A DNA stretch of 64,000 nucleotides, taken from positions 109,691,118 through 109,755,117 of the forward strand of contig CM023448.1 of the NCBI GenBank assembly GCA_013339765.2, written 5' to 3'. The position numbers and the translations under genes were made by a program. This stretch comes from Haemaphysalis longicornis. Lineage: Eukaryota > Arthropoda > Arachnida > Ixodida > Ixodidae. The notes below the pieces were generated by a model that searched no databases, had not been told where the DNA came from, and saw only the letters and a list, made by a program, of their open reading frames with translations. This document shows, in pieces, positions 11,919 through 23,146 of the stretch (position 1 is the first letter of the stretch; every line of letters begins with the position of its first letter).

Positions 11919-12214
11919 AAGCACTTTATTTGAGCTTTGCGCGGGTCACAAGGCTGTCCTGGCTCCCTCAGAAAAACTCTTCGCTAAATATCCTGCTGCT
12001 TGGCGATGCCAACTCGGGTACGTTCCGAGTCATCGTAACGGAGAGACGAAAAAGACGAGAAGGAAAAAGAACAAATGGGACCTAGTGAACGGTTCGAGGT
12101 CTTCGAATTAGAAAAAGGAGTTAGTGACAGGTAAACAGGCGTACATGACTAATTTGAGCGTGTTCATTGCAGAAGTATCAGTGAGAGAGTAGCAAAGTTT
12201 TTTCCCGGTATATG

Positions 12215-12850
12215 TCCTCTTTTTTATTTATTACATAGGAGAATACGCTCAGACGTGACAGTACGAGGACTACATAGTCAAGCAAACAAAAGAATACACT
12301 GAAGTTAGAAAAAGTTCAAATACATCAAAATTCAGGCAAATACACACAAGCATTCAAAAGCAGAGGGAACCAGCCAGGCGGTGACGTGGGTCAAGCGGAT
12401 TATACAGACTATGTACAAATGCCACAGTTTCTCGGAAATAGGACTTAGTTGATCTTGGTGGCTCAGCATGCCTATCACATAAGCGACATCGCTACAGACT
12501 GCACAAACCTATCAACACAAACATGTCATTGGGTGGCTCGCCAGAATAGCCAAATGGCAAAAATGGGTTTGAGAAAGGCGTAATATCCATGTCTTTTCTG
12601 AGCGTTCCCTGCAAGATGTCCCAGAAAAAGACACCATCTCTGCAATCTACAAAACAGTGATCAATTGTCTCTGGTCGAGAAACAGAGCCGACATTCTGTT
12701 GACCAAATTATAAACAGACCCCGGTCTTTCATCCAAGTTTTAACAGGGAGCGTACCATTGTATACAATTTCAAGAAAAATGTTTTAACACCTGGCGGAAC
12801 ACACATTTTGCACACTCTATTAAATTTCCTCTTTGGTTTGCTATGCAAGC
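12215..12850 (-). pseudogene. L1/Tx1-like LINE C-terminal fragment
   Basis: No long ORF, but the minus strand translates in pieces to the end of an L1/Tx1-type ORF2. A KTFFLEIVYNGTLPVKTW-like block lies near 12760, then a zinc-binding segment with ETIDHCFVDCRDGVFFWDIL near 12650, then SYFRETVAFVHSL near 12400. The 3' end on the minus strand finishes AATAAATAAAAAA at about 12220. The His-x4-Cys pair of the zinc-binding motif is visible, but the upstream CxxC is degraded. At least one frameshift and one internal stop are present. The clade call rests on this C-terminal motif only. Confidence 0.55.
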
Positions 12851-12910
12851 ACGGGTAGGTGATGTCTCACAGCAAATCAGAGAAGAAAAATATGCAAAAA
12901 AAATAGTTAT

Positions 12911-13525
12911 AATGATAAAATTACGCCCATCTTCCCGCGAGGGAACCCTGGTGTGATGCGACGCATCGGGGTGTTCAATTGGTGTTTCCGTTGGGTTGAT
13001 TCTCTAAATCGGGTGAAAGGTGTTGTGGACGCGTATGATGCATTTCCATCACATGCGAGTGTTCTCATACGCGGGAAGATGGGCGTAATTTTACTTTACC
13101 GTTTGGAGTGACGCTGGAATTGGATTGTGTCACACCACTCGCTGAAGGGACCATCGCTTCCATCACGTCTTCATCGGAATAATCAAGTCAAGCACGCAGT
13201 CGTCAAGCAAAGTGACGCGAAGTCAAACGAGAGCGAGCGCTGACTGAACCGCCACAGCGCGCTACCCGCTTTATATTCACAGCGCCTGAAGGAGGGGAGA
13301 CAGCGGAGGAGAGTCGCGCACGCGCGCACTTGCGCGACGCGAGCGGAGCGAAGCGAGCGAAGCGCGCGCATTCAGCTGTTGTTTATGATAATGAGACGGA
13401 GTGAGAGCTGTCGGAGAGAAGAGCGGAAGAGAGTCGCGCATGCGCAGGTGGCGTGCGGATGCCGCCGACGCCGACGCAGGACGGACATGCCTCAGAGCAA
13501 GAGATGCGTCGCATCTAAAAAAGCG
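12911..13525 (-). repeat. TATA-bearing GC-rich repeat, family 1
   Basis: On the minus strand it begins at about 13520 with the palindromic AGATGCGACGCATCTCTTG, runs through GC-rich sequence, and ends near 12912 with TTCCCTCGCGGGAAGATGGG then CGTAATTTT. The same end pair is seen at 53486-54035. Inside, a TATA box (GAATATAAAG, minus strand, 13278-13269) is followed 30 bp later by TCAGT, a TATA-Inr pair at arthropod core-promoter spacing. Part of the terminal segment (the CGCGGGAAGATGGGCGTAATTTT end) occurs twice, at about 12913-12945 and, in the opposite orientation, at 13072-13095. Confidence 0.55.
13269..13278 (-). promoter_or_regulatory. TATA box with Inr 30 bp downstream
   Basis: GAATATAAAG on the minus strand; the A of TCAGT lies 30 bp downstream of the first T of TATAAA. 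The element's two relatives at 52653 and 53909 also have TATA-like boxes before the right end. Activity is unproven. Confidence 0.4.
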
Positions 13526-13899
13526 AAGACAATGTTCGGTAATTGAAGATTAATGTTTTCGCAGTCACCACATCACAAAAAGTGCTTAGGTGCCATCCGA
13601 ATTTTTTACCGGTATTTGTTAAGTTTCTTTGATAATAGTATGGCCGCACGTGCGCGTACTTTACAGCGGTAGTGGTTCAGTGAACTTTGTCAAAAAAAAT
13701 TAATTTCCCACTCCCTGTGGCAAAGTACAAAAGGGGGTCAAGCTAAGCTATTCGATAATTTAAGTAAATAAACCACGTTATTGAGTGCTTCGTTAACATT
13801 TATTCAGTGTCTCACAAAAGAGCGATGTCTTAGGCAAAACGTAGCTTTCATTTTAGATTACCTAAGCCTGAAGTGAATTTTTTTCGTTTATTGCATTTT
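13526..13899. other. No recognised feature
   Basis: AT-rich sequence with no ORF or repeat that I can name. Confidence 0.5.
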
Positions 13900-14672
13900 T
13901 GCTGATGACGTTCCCTTGCTAAGTAACTCGGTGGACGACTTGCAAAGCATGCTTACCGTACTGGACAAACAGTAGAAGCGTGGGCCTGAAAATTGGTATG
14001 CAGAAAACTAAAGTAATGATCAATAACCTCGGAACAGCACAGCGCTTTGAGATAGGTGGCGAGGCAGTGTGGTAAGCGAATATATCTACTTAGGCCAAGT
14101 TGTGACCCTGGATCCCAACCATGAGGCAGAGATAATTCGAAGGATAAGAATGGGGTGGAGTGCATTCGGCAGGCATTCTCAGATAATGAATGGTAGTCTA
14201 CCATTGTCCCTGAATAAGAAAGTGTATGACAGCCGCATCTTACCTGTACTCACCTACGGGGAAGAATCTTAGAGGTTCACTAAGAGGGCTCAGCTTAAAT
14301 TGAAGATGACTCAGCGAGCATTGGAACGGAAGATGATAGGTGTAACATTAAGGGACAAGAAGAGAGCGGAGTGGGTCAGGGAACAAACGCGTGTTAAGGA
14401 CATATTAATAGAAATTAAGAAGAAATGGACGTGGGCAGGGCATGTAATGAGAAGGCAAGATAACCGTTGGTCATTAAGGGTAACAGAGTGGATTCCTAGA
14501 GAAGGCAAGCGTGGCAGGGGGCGGCAGAAAATTAGATGGGCAGATGAGATCAAGAAGTTTGAGGTGATAAATTGGTCGCAGTTAGCACAGGACCGGAGCA
14601 ATTAGATTAATGGGAGAGGCCTTTGCCCTGCACTGGTCTTAGACAGGCTGATGATGATGATGATGAATGCTA
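13900..14672 (+). pseudogene. RTE LINE, 5'-truncated RT fragment
   Basis: Begins within RT at the (F)ADD catalytic box (GCTGATGACG at 13903) and runs to a GATGATGATG tail at 14649-14672. Frames at 14069-14272 and 14300-14605 read as the C-terminal half of RT and the downstream domain (YIYLGQVVTLDPNHEAEIIR; GHVMRRQDNRWSLRVTEWIP), closely matching the RTE at 30361-33570. An in-frame stop at 14271-14273 and frameshifts near 13980 and 14070 inactivate it. The (ATG)n tail is diagnostic of this RTE family in the window. Confidence 0.85.
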
Positions 14673-14727
14673 CAGGTAAAAGTTTGCAAATAACAATAAC
14701 ACTAAAGGGAAACAATGTCATTAAACC

Positions 14728-14965
14728 CGCCGCGACGGCTCACCGGTTAAGGCGTTGTGCCGCTGAGCTTACAGACGCTGATTCGAGCCTGGCGGCGGAG
14801 GCTGCTTTTCAGATGGAGGCGGATAACGAAAGCGTCCGTGTTCTGAGATTTCTACGCACGTTAAAGATCCCCCAGGTTGTCGACATTAATCCGGAGCCCT
14901 CCACAACAGCACACCTCATAGCCCAGGAGTAGCTTCGGCGCGTTAAACCCCTAAAAATAGGAAAT
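14728..14965 (+). mobile_element. Ruka-type tRNA-derived SINE
   Basis: The tRNA-derived head has an A box (GGCTCACCGGTTAAGGCG) and a B box (GATTCGAGCC), followed by the family body (CAGATGGAGGCGGA; GATCCCCCAGGTTGT; CCGGAGCCCTCCAC) and a GGCGCGTTAAACCC end. The element would be transcribed by Pol III and mobilised by a LINE. Diverged, old copy. Confidence 0.85.
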
Positions 14966-15142
14966 TGGAATTGTCTGACAAAAAACTAACAACGATGCGC
15001 TGTCCATTGTGTAATGCTCTTATCGACCATAAACTCAGTGCTTATCGCATTAAATATCAGCTTTAAAAAGAAACAGTTGAGGTCACGCTTATCAGGATCC
15101 CCTCATCCCCTCTTTTTTGCAGGTTTAGATCCCCCATGCCAA

Positions 15143-15313
15143 ATAAAATTCAAAATTCAAATTGGGGGTTTTGCCCACTGAAGCTACACTTGGGCTGAGA
15201 AGCGCGCTGTATACAGGGCTGTAGAATAATTTGGGCAACCTGGGGATCTTGCGAACGCGCTCAGATCTTGACAGGCGGGTGTTTCCGTTTTTCACCTCCA
15301 TCAGAAAAACCGT
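15143..15313 (-). mobile_element. SINE, 5'-truncated, with 8-bp target duplication
   Basis: An antisense SINE body lies between CATGCCAA at 15135-15142 and CATGCCAA at 15314-15321. It ends (5' side, minus strand) at the TTTCACCTCCATCAGAAAA body start, so the tRNA head is absent. The 3' tail is A/T-rich. Confidence 0.7.
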
Positions 15314-15321
15314 CATGCCAA

Positions 15322-16736
15322 CTCTGCTCAACACTCTATATAAGACACTTCTTGCACTAAGACCCTTATGGCAACATGAGGCGCCATCGACGCTACGCAT
15401 ACATATTCGTAACGGTAATACCATTTTCGGTGGGTGATCCCGGTAGGCATGTGCTACGCTTCGTCCTGAAACGTAAGCTGTCGATAAGCACTCGAGTTAG
15501 CTGTTCCTCATCGTTCACATGGTTGAAGTTCTGTATTCCATTAAGCTTCGTCGCTCCTCCTTCTTTCCCTTTTTGAACATGGGCTCCCACCGGTCTTGTT
15601 CCCGTTCGTAGTACCCAACGCTCAACATCTTACGCCCTTTAGTTTATCGGAGTCGTCATTATTAGTCAGTTTATCATTCCTCGCTCCCTGCTCTACAGAG
15701 AGGCCCGCTGCTCAACTTCACCCTCGGCGCTATTGGCCTTCTTCGTAGGCGTGACCATGACAGGATCTGTCTGGGCGACGATCAGGGGATCTCCCGTCTG
15801 TGCAGTTTCTTCGGCGGCCCATTCAAGGACACGCTCGACAATTTTGCCATGCCTTGCAGCAGCGGCGACGTTTGCGCCTCTTGTCGCACTCGTTTTATTC
15901 GTGAGCGAAACATCGACATTGCGCACAGAGAGAGAGGCGACGTTCTCGCCTGCTATGAAAAGTGCGATGATCGCGTAGCCGTAGGAACATCACCGCCCCC
16001 CCCCCCAGACAGCGTCACGAGCGCCAAGTAAGGCCGACACGTGGATGCGTGGTGCGGTTGATCGTCCACACTGACGCCCGCTTTTGGCTTTAGGCAATAC
16101 CTCCCGGGCGTTCTGTAAACAGCTTATCAGGAGGCTAGCCTTGAGGCAACCACTTTCCCTATAGTCAGTTCTCTGGCCTTCCAGTAGGGCACCAGGGCCG
16201 CACGCACCTCGACGCCGCAAGGTGTTATGCAACACTCAGTGCAATTTCAGCCGAGTTTCCTCGTTACATAGGTCGGCGACGATGCGGGGATGGTCATACA
16301 CAGTGAATTACCAAAGTGAGAGCATCGTATTCCTCCGTTAGGCGTAGTTGAAGGTAACAGCGTAGACGAGGAACATTTCGTAGGTCTCTGGAGGAAGCCC
16401 GCCTGGGTGCAGTTTCAAATAAACAAGCGCGTTACGAAAATCTTCAACCTTGACGGGCCTAGCCTCTACGTCGGTGAGCAGAAAAACTCGTGTTCAAAAT
16501 CCGGCACTATAATGGCAACTCCGGAGGTCGACCCTCCTGCTCGTCAGATCGCTATGGTGGCCGGAAGTGGAATCGAAGCACGGAAGCTCGGGACGGGTAA
16601 AGTCATTACGAGCCGCATTGTTCAGGAAAAAAATATGTTCAACGCAGCAGAAAACATTCGCCGGTATCAACGTGATTTGCCACTCAAGCGATGGATCCGG
16701 CCGTTACAACCTAATCACGATCATTAAGATACACAT
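15322..16736. other. No recognised gene
   Basis: Several 60-106 codon frames on both strands (for example 15693-15926 minus and 16407-16727 plus) show no known domain. The moderate GC and scattered frames could be an eroded retroelement gag region, but I cannot support that. Confidence 0.4.
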
Positions 16737-16748
16737 GAAATATGATGG

Positions 16749-16905
16749 TTGATTGATTGATTGCAAGGTTTAACGCGCTGACGCAAGGCAGGCGGTGAGG
16801 CGCGCCGTAGTGGAGGGCTCCGGATTAATTTTGATCACGTGGGGATCTTTAAGTGCGCCGAAATCTCGCACACACGGGCGTTTTTGCTTTTCGCCTCCAC
16901 CAGAA
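16749..16905 (-). mobile_element. SINE, 5'-truncated, perfect 12-bp target duplication
   Basis: Flanked by GAAATATGATGG at 16737-16748 and 16906-16917. The 157-bp insert is the SINE body only; on the minus strand it starts in the TGGTGGAGGCG segment and ends in a CAATCAATCAATCAA tail. A head-less copy with a perfect duplication is direct evidence of LINE-type, 3'-primed insertion. Confidence 0.9.
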
Positions 16906-17016
16906 GAAATATGATGGGAGGCAGATTAAAGGCCTGGGGTACCTCGCTTCGCGAACAACTACTGCGCTCGGGCCGAGTTTATGCCTAGACTAAGTCTAGA
17001 GTGCGGACCATTACAC

Positions 17017-17250
17017 ATTGATTGTGGGGTTTAACGCGCCGACGCAACGCAGGCGATGAGGCGCGCCGTAGTGGAGGGCTCCGGATTGATTTTGACCACC
17101 TGGGGATCTTTATCGTGCGCCGAAATCTCGTACACACGGGCGTTTTTGCTTTTCACCTCCATCAGAAAAGCGGCCGCCGCGGCCGGGAATCGAACCCGCG
17201 ACCTCGTGCTCAGCAGCGCAACGCCTTAGCCACTGAGCCACCGCGGCGGG
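17017..17250 (-). mobile_element. Full-length Ruka-type SINE, 15-bp target duplication
   Basis: Flanked by TGCGGACCATTACAC at 17002-17016 and 17251-17265. Read on the minus strand it has a 5' tRNA head (A box TGGCTCAGTGGCTAAGG; B box GGGTTCGATTCCC), the conserved body and a short CAATCAAT-type 3' end. At 234 bp it is the best full-length reference copy in the window. The intact A and B boxes and clean duplication suggest a fairly recent insertion. Confidence 0.92.
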
Positions 17251-17265
17251 TGCGGACCATTACAC

Positions 17266-18060
17266 CATGCGAGCTTTCCGACGCCAGGAATTAAACGCCA
17301 ACATCCACCTAGGTTAGAGCCTGGTAGCCTAGCCACTAGGCCATGTCCGGACATGGTGGGCCGGGAGCAGGCGTTGATTTATTGCCATTTCGAGGCACGC
17401 TTTACCGAGAACACACACACTGATTGACTGATTCACTAACGGCCAGCCAAAGTGTTGGTCCTAGAGGCTTGAAATTTCGGGAGTACATTCCCATCCCTCG
17501 GAGTGGTGGCAATTTTTCACAACTGCACCCCTGGGGGTGTGAAAAGGGTAAAATATTTTTTTTAGGCATTCATCATTATATCGCACGCCCATTTCAAGTA
17601 TCGAGATGGTTTTGCTGACACAAACTGTTTTACAGAATTTTCCATGCAGTGTTGACTGGACTGGCGAGCCATAGAACCATAGCTAAACAGAAGCTAACTC
17701 TTCTTCGCTCTCCTTCCAGGGCTAATGATAAACAAAACAAAACTGCAATATTTGGACCAGTCTTTCCAGTGTCAAAGAACCCCTGCGTAATCGCACAGTA
17801 GTTCTGGGAAGCTCAGCGTCCGGAATTGCACTAACACCCGTCAGAATAAAGCAGCGGGAAAAAAAGCAAGCATGAAGAAAAAAAAAACGAAAAAAAAACT
17901 CATATCTTGCCGGGCGTTGTTTAGGAGATGCGACGCATGTATCTACTCGAACTTAAACTCGCTGAAGGTGATCGCTGGTTTCGTTTGATATAGCGAGTCT
18001 ATGAGACAGGACTATGGTTCAAGGTCATTTCCACCAGCATCAATTTACATCGAGACATAA
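17266..18060. other. No gene; degenerate tRNA-like segment at 17300-17365
   Basis: Read on the minus strand, 17365-17300 has a TGGCCTAGTGGCTAGG A-box-like stretch and a TTTAATTCCTGGC B-box-like stretch, so it may be the head of another SINE family. The rest is unassigned; A-rich runs lie at about 17876-17900. Confidence 0.35.
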
Positions 18061-18285
18061 CCCGCCACGGTGTTTCGGTGCCTAAGGCGTTGTGCTGCTG
18101 AGCCCAAGGACGCGGGTTCGATTCCCGGCCACGGCGGCCGCTTTTCTGATGAAGGCAAGATGCGAAAACGCCCGTGTGTTCGAAATTTCGGCGCACGTCA
18201 AAGATTGGTCAAAAGTACTCCAGAGCCCTCCACTACGGCGCGCCTCGTTGTGTCGGTGCGGGGAACCTCATAATCAATCAATTAG
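18061..18285 (+). mobile_element. Ruka-type SINE, imperfect 15-bp target duplication
   Basis: Flanked by TTACATCGAGACATA at 18044-18058 and TTACATCGACGCATA at 18286-18300. The head has a diverged A box and an intact B box (GGGTTCGATTCCCGG); the body is internally deleted (part of the GATCCCCAGG segment is lost); the tail is AATCAATCAATTAG. Confidence 0.85.
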
Positions 18286-18488
18286 TTACATCGACGCATA
18301 CCGGTGTCAAGCAAATCATCGGAGAACGTGTGGCCAACGGCCCGGCTTCTGCAAGAAGCGCGCTGCGGACTGTTTTCCTTCTTTTTTCTTGAATCGTTAA
18401 AATAAATAGACTGGGGTGGTCTTTTAGCGGTTCTCTCAGCGGGGCTGCGATATCAAATCAGCCTCCTGGTCTCACTAAAACTCTGTAA

Positions 18489-19100
18489 AAAAAATCAGGG
18501 AAGCTTGCACTCATGCGCACGACTTGAATGGCGAAGCTGTAGTGATTGTTGACGGACACAAAGTTGAGTTTTAGTATCGTTGTGGTGTCGTGGTTTACGT
18601 CGGTGGCATGGCCTTTCAATGAACTTATGTTGAGCAAAGCAAGAGTGGGCTCATCGTTTTGGACGGTGCCCCTCCGCAAGCGCTACTTATATAGTATCTA
18701 GCGGATGCTTTGCACGCTCATCCTCTCGAAGCGCGGCCTCTTCCTCGGCCGTGCTGCGAACTGTCCGCGGCCGGGCCATGGGGAGTCAATAACCGCCTAC
18801 AGCAGCTTCGACATTCAAGTCGCGGCTCTTCTACGGCACAGAGCGCACGCGCACGACGACACGAGGGCAAACGAACGAGGGGCGTACGCGTTACTTCCCC
18901 GTTCCGAGCAACTGTTGCCACGATATGGCGAACACTGCAGTTTTTGGGGGCCGATGTTGGCCAATTTCCATAAGTGGGTATGCTTGCAGCTTGACGAACG
19001 TGCGCTAGAGGCGCGCGTACACGAGCGCTCGGCCTTTTCTTTGTATTTTTTTACTTCGGACACCATACACAAATGATTTGCTCAGCAGCTTCGCTGTTAA
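18489..19100 (+). repeat. Family-3 interspersed repeat, copy A
   Basis: Related to 36305-36840 and 51768-52140. Shared landmarks in order: GGAAGCT near the left end, CGACTTGAATGGCGAAGCTG, a TATA-like box (here ACTTATATAG near 18686), GTTCCGAGCAACTGTTGCC with CGGCGAACACTG-type sequence, CGGCCTTTTCTTTGTATTTT, and an AGCAGCTTCGCTGTTAAG tail hairpin. Most diverged of the three copies. No coding capacity recognised. Confidence 0.55.
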
Positions 19101-19359
19101 GAGACTTCGCACCCCAATCCGGAAACCTTCAAAATTTGCATTGTGCCTTCCATCACCTCTAGCGAAAACGGAACGCGTGGTTTGAAGCGAAAGCCTGGCG
19201 ATAATTATTAACAACTTCTTACTGCTACACCGTATTTCTGTATCTTTCTTCAGTTTCATTTCTTTTCCTTTTGGCGCGAATGACTTAAGCAGAATCAATT
19301 ATGCTTAAACTCAATTAAGCAGAATCTGATTATGGCGATACGCGCGTACGTCTTCACCC

Positions 19360-19437
19360 GGGCTCGAGGCGCGCTGTAGTGGAGGGGTCCGGATTATTTG
19401 TGACCACCTGGATATCGTTAACGTTCGGCGCACACGA
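19360..19437 (-). mobile_element. SINE body fragment beside the array
   Basis: GAGGCGCGCTGTAGTGGAGG, GGATTATTTGTGACCACCTGG and CGGCGCACACGATCTCC are the antisense SINE body. It abuts the TA-rich tract at the left edge of the tandem array and lacks its head. Confidence 0.7.
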
Positions 19438-19444
19438 TCTCCAC

Positions 19445-19494
19445 TCCTATATCTATTATATATATATAATATATTATATATATAATATATATAG
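19445..19494. repeat. (TA)n tract, left flank of the array
   Basis: An imperfect, largely self-complementary AT repeat directly before the first array unit. Confidence 0.8.
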
Positions 19495-19649
19495 CGAATC
19501 AGAATAGGAAATGAGGGCTTCGTTGAAAATAACACAGAAATAGGGGTTGGCAGGTCGAGAAAACCTCGGAAAGCAAAGGGGAGGATGTGGTAGATCATTG
19601 AAACAGATTAAGGAATTTGGAAAGAAAGAAAGAAAGTGAAGAAAAATGC

Positions 19650-19721
19650 CCGCCAGTGGGATCCGAAACCCACGACCTCCAGATACCGGTCTGGTGCGAT
19701 AACCACTACGCTAACCGGCGG
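19650..19721 (-). tRNA. tRNA-like, array unit 1
   Basis: Same fold as unit 3 but with offsetting small indels in the acceptor, T arm and anticodon region; less perfect than the central copies. Confidence 0.4.
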
Positions 19722-20118
19722 GGGCGATTTTCCCATTCACTTTCTGGGGTATTTATGTTAGGTATGTTTTTGCTTCCTGTGCTTGGGGGGGTGTAGCCAG
19801 CGCCATTCGGACTAATCGGGGTGAAGGGGACCTTCATTTTAACCCCCGGGTCGTGACTCGAGTGTCTACGACATGTCCAGAGTGGTCGACCAGCTTTTGA
19901 ACCTCTTAAGCTCCCTTTGGCACCAAGACTGCCAGAACAGAGGCCCTCGCTATGCATGTAGCGAATCAGAATAGGAAATGAGGGGCTCGTTGAAAATAAC
20001 ACAGAAATAGGGGTTGGCAGTCGAGAAAACCTCGGAAAGCAAAGGGGGAGGATTGTGGTAGATCATTGAAACAGATTAGGAATTTGGAAAAGAAAGAAAG
20101 AAAGTGAAGAAAAAATGC

Positions 20119-20191
20119 CCGCCAGGTGGGATCCGAACCCACGACCTCCAGAATACCGGTTCTGGTGCGATAACCACTACGCTACCGGCGG
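20119..20191 (-). tRNA. tRNA-like, array unit 2
   Basis: As unit 3 but with one extra base in the anticodon arm. Confidence 0.5.
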
Positions 20192-20583
20192 GGCGATTTT
20201 CCCATTCACTTTCTGGGGTATTTATGTTAGGTATGTTTTGCTTCCTGTGCTTGGGGGTGGTAGCCAGCGCCATTCGGACTAATCGGGGTGAAGGGGACCT
20301 TCATTTTAACCCCCGGGTCGTGACTCGAGTGTCTACGACATGTCCAGAGTGGTCGACCAGCTTTGACCCTCTTAAGCTCCCTTTGGCACCAAGACTGCCA
20401 GAACAGAGGCCCCTCGCTATGCATGTAGCGAATCAGAATAGGAAATGAGGGGGCTCGTTGAAAATAACACAGAAATAGGGGTTGGCAGTCGAGAAAACCT
20501 CGGAAAGCAAAGGGGAGGATGTGGTAGATCATTGAAACAGATTAGGAATTTGGAAAGAAAGAAAGAAAGTGAAGAAAAAATGC

Positions 20584-20655
20584 CCGCCAGGTGGGATCCG
20601 AACCCACGACCTCCAGAATACCGGTCTGGTGCGATAACCACTACGCTACCGGCGG
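20584..20655 (-). tRNA. tRNA-like, array unit 3, full cloverleaf
   Basis: 72 nt. The acceptor stem pairs CCGCCGG with CTGGCGG (one G-T). The D arm contains TAGCGTAGTGGTTATCGC (an A box). The anticodon stem pairs CCAGA with TCTGG around the loop CCGGTAT, and the T stem pairs GTGGG with CCCAC around TTCGGAT (a B box). All arms are of normal size. Position 33 is C instead of the universal T, and the formal anticodon would be GGT, so it is better called a tRNA-like or pseudo-tRNA than a working tRNA-Thr. No terminator-like T run was checked beyond the nearby TTTTTT after the 3' end, which could stop Pol III. Confidence 0.55.
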
Positions 20656-21047
20656 GGGCGATTTTCCCATTCACTTTCTGGGGTATTTATGTTAGGTATG
20701 TTTTGCTTCCTGTGCTTGGGGGTGGTAGCCAGCGCCATTCGGACTAATCGGGGTGAAGGGGACCTTCATTTTAACCCCCGGGTCGTGACTCGAGTGTCTA
20801 CGACATGTCCAGAGTGGTCGACCAGCTTTGAACCCTCTTAAGCTCCCTTTGGCACCAAGACTGCCAGAACAGAGGCCCTCGCTATGCATGTAGCGAATCA
20901 GAATAGGAAATGAGGGGCTCGTTGAAAATAACACAGAAATAGGGGTTGGCAGTCGAGAAAACCTCGGAAAGCAAAGGGGAGGATGTGGTAGATCATTGAA
21001 ACAGATTAGGAATTTGGAAAGAAAGAAAGAAAGTGAAGAAAAAATGC

Positions 21048-21119
21048 CCGCCAGGTGGGATCCGAACCCACGACCTCCAGAATACCGGTCTGGTGCGATA
21101 ACCACTACGCTACCGGCGG
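21048..21119 (-). tRNA. tRNA-like, array unit 4, full cloverleaf
   Basis: Same 72-nt sequence as unit 3. Confidence 0.55.
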
Positions 21120-21507
21120 GGCGATTTTCCCATTCACTTTCTGGGGTATTTATGTTAGGTATGTTTTGCTTCCTGTGCTTGGGGGTGGTAGCCAGCGCCA
21201 TTCGGACTAATCGGGGTGAAGGGGACCTTCATTTTAACCCCCGGGTCGTGACTCGAGTGTCTACGACATGTCCAGAGTGGTCGACCAGCTTTGAACCCTC
21301 TTAAGCTCCCTTTGGCACCAAGACTGCCAACAGAGGCCCTCGCTATGCATGTAGCGAATCAGAATAGGAAATGAGGGGCTCGTTGAAATAACACAGAAAT
21401 AGGGGTTGGCAGTCGAGAAAACCTCGGAAAGCAAAGGGGAGGATGTGGTAGATCATTGAAACAGATTAGGAATTTGGAAAGAAAGAAAGAAAGTGAAGAA
21501 AAAATGC

Positions 21508-21540
21508 CCGCCAGGTGGGATCCGAACCCACGACCTCCAG
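21508..21540 (-). tRNA. tRNA-like, array unit 5, 3' part only
   Basis: The tRNA-like sequence is cut at the inversion centre, keeping only the T arm and 3' acceptor strand. Confidence 0.5.
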
Positions 21541-21706
21541 GTCGACCACTCTGGACATGTCGTAGACACTCGAGTCACGACCCGGGGGTTAAAATGAAGG
21601 TCCCCTTCACCCCGATTAGTCCGAATGGCGCTGGCTACCACCCCCAAGCACAGGAAGCAAAACATACCTAACATAAATACCCCAGAAAGTGAATGGGAAA
21701 ATCGCC

Positions 21707-21778
21707 CCGCCGGTAGCGTAGTGGTTATCGCACCAGACCGGTATTCTGGAGGTCGTGGGTTCGGATCCCACCTGGCGG
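21707..21778 (+). tRNA. tRNA-like, array unit 6, full cloverleaf
   Basis: Same 72-nt sequence as unit 3 but on the + strand, first after the inversion point. Confidence 0.55.
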
Positions 21779-22168
21779 GCATTTTTTCTTCACTTTCTTT
21801 CTTTCTTTCCAAATTCCTAATCTGTTTCAATGATCTACCACATCCTCCCCTTTGCTTTCCGAGGTTTTCTCGACTGCCAACCCCTATTTCTGTGTTATTT
21901 TCAACGAGCCCCTCATTTCCTATTCTGATTCGCTACATGCATAGCGAGGGCCTCTGTTCTGGCAGTCTTGGTGCCAAAGGGAGCTTAAGAGGGTTCAAAG
22001 CTGGTCGACCACTCTGGACATGTCGTAGACACTCGAGTCACGACCCGGGGGTTAAAATGAAGGTCCCCTTCACCCCGATTAGTCCGAATGGCGCTGGCTA
22101 CCACCCCCAAGCACAGGAAGCAAAACATACCTAACATAAATACCCCAGAAAGTGAATGGGAAATCGCC

Positions 22169-22240
22169 CCGCCGGTAGCGTAGTGGTTATCGCACCAGAC
22201 CGGTATTCTGGAGGTCGTGGGTTCGGATCCCACCTGGCGG
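22169..22240 (+). tRNA. tRNA-like, array unit 7, full cloverleaf
   Basis: Same 72-nt sequence as unit 3, + strand. Confidence 0.55.
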
Positions 22241-22630
22241 GCATTTTTTCTTCACTTTCTTTCTTTCTTTCCAAATTCCTAATCTGTTTCAATGATCTAC
22301 CACATCCTCCCCTTTGCTTTCCGAGGTTTTCTCGACTGCCAACCCCTATTTCTGTGTTATTTTCAACGAGCCCCTCATTTCCTATTCTGATTCGCTACAT
22401 GCATAGCGAGGGCCTCTGTTCTGGCAGTCTTGGTGCCAAAGGGAGCTTAAGAGGGTTCAAAGCTGGTCGACCACTCTGGACATGTCGTAGACACTCGAGT
22501 CACGACCCGGGGTTAAAATGAAGGTCCCCTTCACCCCGATTAGTCCGAATGGCGCTGGCTACCACCCCCAAGCACAGGAAGCAAAACATACCTAACATAA
22601 ATACCCCAGAAAGTGAATGGGAAAATCGCC

Positions 22631-22702
22631 CCGCCGGTAGCGTAGTGGTTATCGCACCAGACCGGTATTCTGGAGGTCGTGGGTTCGGATCCCACCTGGC
22701 GG
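22631..22702 (+). tRNA. tRNA-like, array unit 8, full cloverleaf
   Basis: Same 72-nt sequence as unit 3, + strand. Confidence 0.55.
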
Positions 22703-23090
22703 GCATTTTTTCTTCACTTTCTTTCTTTCTTTCCAAATTCCTAATCTGTTTCAATGATCTACCACATACTCCCCTTTGCTTTCCGAGGTTTTCTCGACTG
22801 CCAACCCCTGTTTCTGTGTTATTTTCAACGAGCCCCTCATTTCCTATTCTGATTCGCTACATGCATAGCGAGGGCCTCTGTTCTGGCAGTCTTGGTGCCA
22901 AAGGGAGCTTAAGAGGGTTCAAAGCTGGTCGACCACCTGACATGTCGTAGACACTCGAGTCACGCCGGGGTTAAAATGAAGGTCCCTTCACCCCGATTAG
23001 TCCGAATGGCGCTGGTACCACCCCCAAGCACAGAAGCAAATACCTAAATAAATACCCCAGAAAGTGAATGGGAAATCGCCCCGCGGTAGC

Positions 23091-23146
23091 GTAGTGGTTA
23101 TCGCACCAGACGGATTCTGGAGGTCGTGGGTTCGACCCACTGGCGG
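23091..23146 (+). tRNA. tRNA-like, array unit 9, degraded
   Basis: Several bases are missing in the acceptor, anticodon and T arms (56 nt left); it cannot fold normally. Confidence 0.4.

Noticed and set aside
20692..22950. Long ORFs of up to 169 codons inside the array
   Set aside because: The same peptides recur in each ~460-bp unit and include the translated tRNA-like sequence; they follow from repetition, not coding.
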